From Parerythrobacter aestuarii (lineage in GTDB: Bacteria > Pseudomonadota > Alphaproteobacteria > Sphingomonadales > Sphingomonadaceae), in contig NZ_JARBWD010000001.1 in the NCBI RefSeq assembly GCF_030140925.1, forward strand, positions 682,001-746,000: a stretch of DNA of 64,000 nucleotides. Reading direction: 5' to 3'. Below, in pieces: positions 58,401 through 64,000 of this stretch (its first letter is position 1; the number at the start of each line of letters is the position of its first letter). The position numbers and the translations under genes are program-made. The notes beneath the pieces are model-generated. The model saw nothing but the letters and a program-made list of their open reading frames with translations. It searched no databases and had not been told where the DNA came from.

Positions 58401-58933
58401 TGACCTTCGACGGTGGTGGCGTCTTCAACGACAGCTCGTCGGGCAACGACAATGCTCTGCTCTACGTTCCGTCGGGCGTGAACGACCCGAACCTGTCGCC
58501 GCTTTCGGACCCCAACACGGTTCGCGAAGCCATCGACTACGTGGCAGCATCGGGTTGCGACTACACCCCGGGTGAGACGATCAAGCGCAACACCTGCCGC
58601 AACCCGTGGCACTTCGACCTCGACCTGCGCATCAGCCAGGAACTGCCGTTCATTGGAAAGATGACCGGACTGGTCGATGATCGCATCGAGCTGTTTGCCG
58701 ACTTCGACAACTTCCTGAACTTCCTCGACAGCGGCTGGAACCGCCTGAAATTCCAGTCCGAGTTCACAGATGTTCTGGACGGCGAAATCGATGCACAAGG
58801 TCGCTACATCTTCGATGAGACCAATAACGATCCGCTCGATCCGTACATGTACATCAATCCGGATGACGACCAGTCTGTCGGCATCTCGAGCTCGGCCTGG
58901 AAGATCCAGGTTGGTGTTCGCTACGAGTTCTGA
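55499..58933 (+). CDS. Oar-like TonB-dependent outer-membrane receptor
   Basis: Outer-membrane protein of 1,144 residues. Signal peptide (about 1-25, ending LAAQQ), a carboxypeptidase-regulatory-like domain (about 30-115, VEGTVTDESGAPLAGATVVVTDTRTG), a plug region (about 125-260, with VDGIVQADTFGLNG and VVTKSGQNKFHGSAF) and a long barrel ending in the terminal Phe of VGVRYEF. Such receptors bring large or scarce ligands across the outer membrane using TonB. Ligand unknown. The ATG at 55,499 is supported by the signal peptide and AAGGGG; an upstream in-frame ATG at 55,427 is not. A strong terminator follows. Confidence 0.87.
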   Translation: MKLKYFLAASAAGLTTAVALPAPLAAQQITSGVEGTVTDESGAPLAGATVVVTDTRTGQVRTLTTNANGDFRAVSLVPGGPYTVSVTAGGFEGQTIEDQFINISGNTAYTFTLMSSTGADNMIVVTAERVNVQQLAVGPGTAFGETTLEAFPSLSRDVRDIIRLDPRVSLERSDEVDRISCLGGNDRSNTFTVDGIVQADTFGLNGTPFAARNSLPLPYDVIRETSVEFAPFDVEYSDFTGCLVNVVTKSGQNKFHGSAFYTFFNDSMLADTIIDGDGVEQPLSSGSEKRWGATLGGPIIPDRLFFYLGYEETDLGDANDEGPVGGGFANEVDGISQADFDRFAQIARDVYGQDVGGYPRTLAESSVRYFGRIDAYITDGQRLEATYQRLEESNVEPDFGSDALGGLNSFEEEGTVSDYYSLRLYSDWSDKISTEVRLSRAEVTDVQGPFGFGEAQSDNPTVRLAVAVENNGDVGLLSTGPGIFRSANALAQTVNQAKFQMNIDGGDHQFKIGAELNDLEVYNLFAINATGTLYFANLDNFEQGIVNQGFSFFPSNEQIRSGAGYGADINATPTGDINEAAATFKRQIYSFYAQDEWQASDQLSLTAGVRVQFYDGDAPRENPEFFARYGFTNANPFSRLDPVILPRLSATYELDNEGFFSNTRVTGGVGIFSGGDPMVYFSNAFSNNGFSTGLGTSVFCGAGQFPTDVVVGGQFTGFPQCVTAAGSATAARGLADTQSTDPNFDVPTVVRANLGISTDFGTESGFFSDWRLNVDYIYSRFNDTLNFVDLSQTPDIRINGGFTVDGRPIYAAIDPTDPDAAGCNAQLVNQGGTPPTWINVTPICFNRIGRDDEIQLTNGPSYESHIASFLLSKNFNRGIFTEGGSVGLRFGYAYTDSNNNRNVGSSTATSSFDVSAAFDRQNPAVSTSNYETRHNITASIFFREEFFGDYRTSLGMFFRARSGRPYSLTFDGGGVFNDSSSGNDNALLYVPSGVNDPNLSPLSDPNTVREAIDYVAASGCDYTPGETIKRNTCRNPWHFDLDLRISQELPFIGKMTGLVDDRIELFADFDNFLNFLDSGWNRLKFQSEFTDVLDGEIDAQGRYIFDETNNDPLDPYMYINPDDDQSVGISSSAWKIQVGVRYEF

Positions 58934-58961
58934 TCCTCAACGATCGAACCTGAAATGAAGG

Positions 58962-58994
58962 GCGGCGGCTTCCGAAATGGAGGCCGCCGCTTTT
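58962..58994 (+). terminator. Rho-independent terminator after the TonB-dependent receptor
   Basis: GCGGCGGC (58,962-58,969) pairs with GCCGCCGC (58,983-58,990), the stem continues with four further pairs around the loop GAAAT, and TTTT follows directly. It lies 29 bases after the stop codon. Confidence 0.85.
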
Positions 58995-59045
58995 CGTTGC
59001 CGCAACCGACTTGCGTCAGGCAGCTTGCTGGGTCGCAGTAGCGAG

Positions 59046-61865
59046 CTATTCGGTCGCCAGTTTGCGGGTCACATCCCGCGGCTGCTCCGATTTGAGAGCA
59101 CGCTCCAATGCAGATGTCTTGGCTCCCAGTTCAGCTTCGCCAAAAACCCCGGCGGTGCCTGCGAGCTTGTGCACCAGCCTTGCGAGTTCGAGCCCCTCCG
59201 TCCCTGCCAGTCGCTCGCGTTCCAGTGCCTGTTCGACGGCCGTGATCGCTTCCTGGCGGCGTTCATCCCAGCGGTCGCGGATATCGGATGAGCTGGCAAT
59301 ATCGGGCGCGGCTACACCTGCTTGCGCCGTGTTACTCCGGCCAGTGTCGGGGTGCTCCAACCGGTGGCCGGTGTGATCATGATCGAGTATCTTGGTTGGC
59401 AACCAGCGCCGCAAGACAGCACCCAATTCAGCAAACACCAGTGGTTTGGCAAGGTGCCCCTGCATGCCGGCGTCGCGCGCGGCGGCGATATCTTCCGGGA
59501 AGGCATTGGCCGTCAAGGCGATGATCGGAAGGTTTCTGGAAGCGATACCCATGGCACGGACCCGGCGTGCTGCGGTGTAGCCATCGCAACCCGGCATCTG
59601 GATATCCATCAGCACAAGGTCATAGGGATTGTGCGCTTCGTAGGCTTCGCGGATCATTGTAACGGCCTCGTGTCCGTCACGCGCTACTGCGACTTCCTGG
59701 CCGCACCGCTCCAGCATGGTCGTGGCCAGGATACGGTTGATATCATGATCTTCTGCGAGCAGCACCCGCGACGGTCGCAGTGCCTCTTCAGCATTGCCTG
59801 ACTGGCCTGGCCCATTGACGGGTGTTGCTGCTGCTTCTGCAAGTTCGAGCGGAATCGCGAGTGTAAATTGCGAGCCCTTGCCCGGGGTGCTGATGCAAGA
59901 AAGCGAACCGCCCAGCAGCTCTGCAAGGTTGCGGCTGATCGACAGGCCAAGGCCTGTCCCGCCAAAACGCCGCGAGGTCGTGCTGTCAGCCTGCTGGAAG
60001 GGTTTGAAGATGTCATCGTGCCGATCCTGCGGAATGCCAATCCCGGTATCGCTGACCTTGATGGCCAGCTTGTCGTTGCAAACTGCCGTTGAGACTTCGA
60101 TCGTTCCCCGCTCCGTGAATTTCACGGCATTGCCGATCAGGTTGAGGACGATCTGCTTCAGCCGCAACTGATCGGTGAGTATATGCCGGTGGAGGATGTC
60201 GCTTTCGCGGAACACAAGCTGCAATCCCTTTCGCTGGGCGTAGGCGGCGTGCAAGCTCGTGCAACTGCGTAGCAGGTGGTGAATATCGACCGGCTCGTGG
60301 TTTATGACGACCTGACCGGCTTCGATTTTCGAAAGGTCGAGGATATCGTTCAGCAACAGCATCATTGACCGCCCGGAATCGTGGATCATCTCGGCTTGCC
60401 TGCGCTGCTCGTCGGCCAGATCCCCTTGCAACAACAATTCAGCAAAACCGAGCACGCCGTTCATGGGCGTCCTGATCTCGTGGCTCATGTTGGCAAGGAA
60501 TTCCGACTTTGCGCGCGCTGCTTGTTCGGCATGGCGACGGGCATTGACCAGGTCGCGCTCAAGGCGGACTCGCTCGGTTACGTCTCGTGCAGAGACGATA
60601 ATGCCGCTGTGCTCGCCTGTCTCGCGGTCGAAGGTGACGGCACAATCGGCTTCGATGTAGACTGGCTCGCCCTGGTCGTCGTCTTCCAGTCTCCGATAAG
60701 TGAGCCGCTCTTTGCGACTCTCGCCGGTCAGAAGGCGTCGCTCAGCTGCGGCAATGTCTTCCTTCGCATCGGGGTGAGTTTCCTGCGAGGCAGGCCGCCC
60801 GAGATAGAAGGCACGAGGCCGTCCCAGCACTTCATGGACCGACGGCGAAGCGTAGGTGCATACTCCCTGCTGGTCAAACCGCATGACCGCATCGGTGATC
60901 GAATGGGCAAGCGTATCGAGCTCTTCGCGACTGGAAGCTATCTCGCGCAGCATTGCATCACGTCCATGCAGCACCGCTGCCACCGGGAGGCCGATCAGGA
61001 ACGCCGTCGCGAGGAACGCCTGCAGGGTCATGAGCTGAGCGGTCAACCCGCCATCGATCAGATGGATGGGACCTTGTCCCAACCAGGTGAAGGTGGTCGA
61101 AATCACAGCGACCTTGACCATGGAAAATGCCGTTCCGAGGCTGCCGAGGCGGAAAGCGTGGGATACAACCACGGGAGCGACGAGAAAAAGCAGCGGATAT
61201 TGTGCCTGGCTGAAGACATAGATCGTCAGCAAGGTCCCGGGAATCGTCAGGAGAGCCCAGTCGAGCTTCTCCTGCCGCGAGGCCGGTCTTTTGCGCGCCA
61301 TCGCATCAGCAAAAATCAGGATCGCCGGAACGAGGATGATCATGCTCAGCCCATCGGTGACCATCCACTCGAACCAAACGATGGTTGAGGTCTGTTCTTC
61401 GAAGGACAGCGCCGCGAAGGCAAAGGAAGCTGAAATCACCGGCGCGGAAATCCCTGCCAAAGCCACGAAGATCATCAATTGCCGGATGTCACGCATATCC
61501 GGCCGGCGCGTCCCGAAATACCGCAGCAGTAGGATCGCAGCGAACATCTCAACGCTGTTGGCTGTAGCCAGCGCCATCGCTCTGAAAGGTGTGTCGCCAA
61601 TCCAGGTATTGGCAATGAAGTTTGCAATCCACAGGCTCGACAAGAAGGTCGCTTCGCCATTGAGCTTTGCGCGCAGGAGGAATGCGACCGCCAGGGCATT
61701 GGGGATCCAGACGGCAGCGATGCGGTCATCGCCGCGAGTGAAAGCGATGCTGAGGTAGGCGGCAAGGCCGAACAGGCCAGCGCCGATCACACTGGCAAGA
61801 AGTGTCCTCGTATCCCAGGCCCACGGTCGTAGCAGGGGCGGCTTGTTCGAATGCGTCTCTGCCAT
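59046..61865 (-). CDS. MASE1 hybrid sensor histidine kinase with receiver and HPt domains
   Basis: Membrane kinase of 939 residues. An N-terminal MASE1 sensor with about eight spans (20-300) is followed by a PAS domain (315-430), HisKA with the phospho-His in SHEIRTPMNG (His462), HATPase (NLIGNAVKF, SDTGIGIP, FGGTGLGLSI), a receiver (about 700-820; VLLAEDHDIN, LVLMDIQMPGCDG, IIALTANA) and a C-terminal HPt with LVHKLAGTAG. It is thus a complete phosphorelay in one protein; the output regulator is not adjacent. Start at 61,865 has GGAAGGGAGG upstream; the frame opens further without support. Divergent from the TonB-like gene. Confidence 0.88.
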   Translation of the reverse strand: MAETHSNKPPLLRPWAWDTRTLLASVIGAGLFGLAAYLSIAFTRGDDRIAAVWIPNALAVAFLLRAKLNGEATFLSSLWIANFIANTWIGDTPFRAMALATANSVEMFAAILLLRYFGTRRPDMRDIRQLMIFVALAGISAPVISASFAFAALSFEEQTSTIVWFEWMVTDGLSMIILVPAILIFADAMARKRPASRQEKLDWALLTIPGTLLTIYVFSQAQYPLLFLVAPVVVSHAFRLGSLGTAFSMVKVAVISTTFTWLGQGPIHLIDGGLTAQLMTLQAFLATAFLIGLPVAAVLHGRDAMLREIASSREELDTLAHSITDAVMRFDQQGVCTYASPSVHEVLGRPRAFYLGRPASQETHPDAKEDIAAAERRLLTGESRKERLTYRRLEDDDQGEPVYIEADCAVTFDRETGEHSGIIVSARDVTERVRLERDLVNARRHAEQAARAKSEFLANMSHEIRTPMNGVLGFAELLLQGDLADEQRRQAEMIHDSGRSMMLLLNDILDLSKIEAGQVVINHEPVDIHHLLRSCTSLHAAYAQRKGLQLVFRESDILHRHILTDQLRLKQIVLNLIGNAVKFTERGTIEVSTAVCNDKLAIKVSDTGIGIPQDRHDDIFKPFQQADSTTSRRFGGTGLGLSISRNLAELLGGSLSCISTPGKGSQFTLAIPLELAEAAATPVNGPGQSGNAEEALRPSRVLLAEDHDINRILATTMLERCGQEVAVARDGHEAVTMIREAYEAHNPYDLVLMDIQMPGCDGYTAARRVRAMGIASRNLPIIALTANAFPEDIAAARDAGMQGHLAKPLVFAELGAVLRRWLPTKILDHDHTGHRLEHPDTGRSNTAQAGVAAPDIASSSDIRDRWDERRQEAITAVEQALERERLAGTEGLELARLVHKLAGTAGVFGEAELGAKTSALERALKSEQPRDVTRKLATE

Positions 61866-61950
61866 TGCCCTCCCTTCCTTTTGCGCCATAAGTAGGCGAC
61901 AAATATTGGCACTTGGCAGCAGCCACCTAGGTATCTTGACGGAGGGTCGA

Positions 61951-62670
61951 TTGGCGACAGGCGAGCGGTTTACAGAGAAGAAGCGCCGCCCAAGCGTTCC
62001 GGTGCTGCTGCTCATCGCCCTGTTGCATGTGGCCCTGTTCTACGGCCTCCTGAAGGCGCTGGCACCGGATTTTACCGGCGAAGTGGAGGACAAGGTCCTC
62101 TCGGCAATTACGGTTACGGTCACTACGCCGCCTGAAGACTTGCCGCCAAACGATCCCGAGCCTGACGAGGGCTCGCAGGGCAATCCGGGGGACCGGGCGG
62201 TGCCCAAACCGACATCTGCCCCGTCTCCCAAAATCCCGATCCGCAAGGATGAGCCGCAGCCCAGAGCCACATCGACCGGATCGGATATCAACTCGGGCGC
62301 CAACCAGGGCGATGGCACAGGGTCAGCCGGCGAAGGGCTCGGCACCGGAGCCGGGCGTGGTGGCAGTGGGCGCGGCGGCATTCCCGTCACCCGGCCGGTG
62401 CTGGTAGCGACCATTACCGACGCCAGCTCGTTCCCGATCCCACCGGGTGGGCGCAAGGAAAGGATCGGCAAGTCGGTAGATGTGAGACTTGGCGTTTCGA
62501 CCCAGGGACGGGTCACCAGCTGTTCGATCGTGCGCGCCAGCCCGTTCCCGGAAACCGACGCCAAGGTTTGCGAGCTTGCCTATGAACAGGTCCGGTTCGA
62601 ACCGGCACGCGATGCCAATGGCGATCCGGTCGCATCGACCTTCACTTATCGGCAACGGTTCTTCAATTAG
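61951..62670 (+). CDS. TonB-like energy transducer, TTG start
   Basis: Protein of about 239 residues: short cytoplasmic tail, one membrane anchor (VPVLLLIALLHVALFYGLLKAL), a Pro/Gly/Ser-rich periplasmic linker (about 70-150) and a C-terminal TonB domain (KSVDVRLGVSTQGRVTSCSIVRASPFPETDAKVCELAYEQVRFEPA). No ATG is suitably placed; GGAGGG four bases before TTG at 61,951 supports that start. It may energise receptors such as the one at 55,499-58,933. ExbB and ExbD are not in this window. Confidence 0.75.
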   Translation: MATGERFTEKKRRPSVPVLLLIALLHVALFYGLLKALAPDFTGEVEDKVLSAITVTVTTPPEDLPPNDPEPDEGSQGNPGDRAVPKPTSAPSPKIPIRKDEPQPRATSTGSDINSGANQGDGTGSAGEGLGTGAGRGGSGRGGIPVTRPVLVATITDASSFPIPPGGRKERIGKSVDVRLGVSTQGRVTSCSIVRASPFPETDAKVCELAYEQVRFEPARDANGDPVASTFTYRQRFFN

Positions 62671-62682
62671 CGCGGATCGAGC

Positions 62683-62985
62683 CTAATCCTTGGCCAACAG
62701 CTTCTGGCCCTGATCCTTCATCGCGCCAGAGATCACGGGCTCCATGAAGCCGAGTAGCGGGGGCAGGGTTACTTCAACGACCAGCCGGTTGTCCTCGATA
62801 TCGACGGTGCCGACCAGGTCGTGCCCCATGGCGCGGATGGTCATGTTCATGCGGTCATCGTTGGGCCAGTCGGTGACGACCTCGGCCATCGGGCCGGGGA
62901 TGTGCTCTGCCATTTCGTGGCTGCGCTCTTTCAGGCGGCGGCGGACCTCTTCCTTGGGAAGCTCGTGCGGAATGGGGACTTTCAT
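62683..62985 (-). CDS. Polyhydroxyalkanoic acid system-type protein
   Basis: Small soluble protein of 100 residues with VPIPHELPKEEVRRRLKERSHEMAEHI and NMTIRAMGHDLVGTVDIEDNRLVVEVTLPPLLGFMEPVISGAMKDQGQKLL, matching the PHA-granule-region family (PF09650). Function is unclear; members occur with or without PHA genes. It overlaps the stop of the upstream gene by one base, so it is the last gene of the telA operon. Confidence 0.75.
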   Translation of the reverse strand: MKVPIPHELPKEEVRRRLKERSHEMAEHIPGPMAEVVTDWPNDDRMNMTIRAMGHDLVGTVDIEDNRLVVEVTLPPLLGFMEPVISGAMKDQGQKLLAKD

Positions 62986-63776
62986 CAGCCTGCCGTTGTC
63001 TGCTTGTCGAAATCGGGCAAGGGCACACCGTAGTCGGCATTCTCGCCCTCGATGCCTTCGCTGTATTTGTAGTCGAGATAGCGGCCGCGAATGGCAAGGT
63101 CGTCGATCGACCCTTGCGCCAGCTGGCGATTGATCGAGTCGAGTTCGCGGCTGATCACTTCGAGGCCGTTCTCGAGCTGCTTCACCGGTGTCGTCCCGCT
63201 GCGTTCTTCATAGCGCAGGCTTTCCGGGATCTTGAGGAATCCTTCGATCATGTCGGGCAGGTCCTCGCCCACCAGCTTGCGGATTTCCTTGGCGGTCGGG
63301 TGCATCTGGTCGACTTCGGCCAGCTGCGGCTCGAGCTCATCGAGCTGGCCACCGATGACGGAAAGGCTGGCGGCGATCGGCTTGGGCAGGCGGCTGCGCT
63401 GCATTTCCAGCCACAGCTCGGTCTTGGCGACCAGCTGGCGCACGTTCTCGGTGTTGAGATCGGCCCGCTTGGGCACCTTCATCTTGGGATACTTGCCGAG
63501 GAAGAACAGCGTGGCGAGCGTAGCGGCACCGACCGCCATCACGCCTGTGAAACCGAGCCCGCCAATGATCGAGCCGATGACCGAGGCCCCGACCCACAGG
63601 GCGAACACGCCGATGGCGATGTTGCGCACCTTCTTCATCCAGTGCTGGCTCTTGAGCTTGAACGAGCCGCGCCCGACCGAGCGCGCCCGGCGATGCACGC
63701 CGCCGTTGCGCTGCTCCACCAGCGACTGGCTCGCCGCGCGGATGATGTGGTCGGACTGGGCAGTGGAATCGTTCAT
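62985..63776 (-). CDS. XpaC-like (5-bromo-4-chloroindolyl phosphate hydrolysis family) membrane protein
   Basis: Protein of 263 residues. A basic N-terminal part precedes two hydrophobic segments (about 50-95: RNIAIGVFALWVGASVIGSIIGGLGFTGVMAVGAATLATLFFLG), then a helical cytoplasmic domain. The layout and the pairing with telA, as xpaC/yaaN in Bacillus, point to the XpaC family, whose exact activity is uncertain. It starts inside the telA stop codon (TGATG) and ends inside the start of the PHA-type gene. Confidence 0.65.
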   Translation of the reverse strand: MNDSTAQSDHIIRAASQSLVEQRNGGVHRRARSVGRGSFKLKSQHWMKKVRNIAIGVFALWVGASVIGSIIGGLGFTGVMAVGAATLATLFFLGKYPKMKVPKRADLNTENVRQLVAKTELWLEMQRSRLPKPIAASLSVIGGQLDELEPQLAEVDQMHPTAKEIRKLVGEDLPDMIEGFLKIPESLRYEERSGTTPVKQLENGLEVISRELDSINRQLAQGSIDDLAIRGRYLDYKYSEGIEGENADYGVPLPDFDKQTTAG

Positions 63777-64000
63777 CAGTTGCCCAGCTCAAGCAGTGAA
63801 GGTTCGGAGGCAGCGACCTTGGCCTGTGCCTGGGCCTGGCCTTCGGCGCGAGCGATATAGCCTTTGGACTTCTCGACTTCCTGGCTCAGTACGGTGACGG
63901 TCTGCTTCATGGAATCGAGCGCGCGAACCTTGAACTGGTCGACTTCGTCCATCGTATCATAGATATTCTGGAAGGCACGCTGTAGTGTTTCCAGCGGGAT
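63776..64000 (-). CDS. telA: TelA-family toxic anion resistance protein (C-terminal part only)
   Basis: The last 74 codons of a gene that continues past the right edge. The visible helices read LETLQRAFQNIYDTMDEVD followed by QFKVRALDSMKQTVTVLSQEVEKSK, the conserved C-terminal pattern of TelA/KlaA proteins linked to tellurite and other toxic anion or envelope stress resistance. The tail ends in Gln/Ala repeats. It overlaps the XpaC-like gene by one base. Confidence 0.75.
   Translation of the reverse strand: MPLETLQRAFQNIYDTMDEVDQFKVRALDSMKQTVTVLSQEVEKSKGYIARAEGQAQAQAKVAASEPSLLELGN

Noticed and set aside
55325..58798. A 1,157-codon open frame antisense to the TonB-dependent receptor
   Set aside because: The receptor on the plus strand has a signal peptide, domain order and terminal Phe; the antisense frame has no ribosome site or recognisable domain and is a codon-bias shadow of high-G+C DNA.

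Overview
The window looks like a chromosomal segment of a high-G+C alphaproteobacterium of the order Sphingomonadales, probably Erythrobacteraceae. This is inferred from the gene families present: LigAB/LigC/LigI/LigJ/LigK/LigU, LigM, LigW and a lignostilbene dioxygenase, all typical of sphingomonads, plus an Oar-like TonB-dependent receptor, a MASE1 hybrid kinase and a XpaC/TelA pair. I saw no rRNA, tRNA, CRISPR array, insertion sequence or integrase, and no gene-free stretch longer than 300 bases.

Region 1 (about 1-34,123) is one compact block for catabolism of lignin-derived aromatics. It starts with a partial glutathione transferase, then feruloyl-CoA hydratase-lyase (ferB) and an acyl-CoA synthetase, which give vanillin. 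An aromatic-acid transporter and a MarR regulator follow. Next come a lignostilbene dioxygenase with a DUF3237 partner, and a six-gene minus-strand operon: MFS, NTF2-like protein, aldehyde dehydrogenase, 5-carboxyvanillate decarboxylase ligW, MFS, and a benzoylformate-decarboxylase-like enzyme. Two C-alpha-dehydrogenase-like SDRs and a VOC protein are transcribed divergently from that operon. After an exported protein, an alpha/beta hydrolase and a class-3-like aldehyde dehydrogenase come ligM, purU and metF, for tetrahydrofolate-dependent O-demethylation and C1 disposal. The block ends with the whole protocatechuate 4,5-cleavage pathway: a minus-strand operon (DUF1932 dehydrogenase, ligJ, ligA, ligB, unknown, ligC, unknown, aldo/keto reductase, TauD-like oxygenase), then ligR, and divergently ligK-ligU-ligI. 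The implied flow is ferulate, stilbenes and 5-carboxyvanillate to vanillin/vanillate, then protocatechuate, then pyruvate plus oxaloacetate. Methyl groups leave through methyl-THF to formate.

Five of the promoter regions in this block carry versions of one 19-bp inverted repeat (consensus TTGTATG-N5-CATACAA). They lie in front of ferB, marR/lsd, the MFS/SDR divergon, ligM/purU and metF, so I propose a local regulon, most simply under the MarR protein encoded here. The ligJABC and ligKUI operons lack it and flank an unusual LysR protein with two N-terminal HTH domains.

Region 2 (34,254-42,150) is a chemotaxis-type array: cheA (apparently two CheW-like domains), cheW, cheY, cheB, cheR, a GGDEF-EAL protein and a methyl-accepting protein with almost no periplasmic part. 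Region 3 (42,251-46,975) is a periplasmic molybdenum hydroxylase module (2Fe-2S subunit, Tat-exported large subunit, cytochrome c lipoprotein, XdhC, MocA-like cytidylyltransferase). Region 4 (47,074-64,000) is mixed: a beta-propeller amidohydrolase, a PAS-degenerate GGDEF protein beside a PilZ-HTH fusion, a queuosine-precursor-type transporter, NupC, a 2OG-Fe(II) oxygenase, a large TonB-dependent receptor with a clear terminator, a MASE1 hybrid histidine kinase, a TonB-like protein, and a PHA-granule-domain / XpaC / TelA operon running off the right edge.
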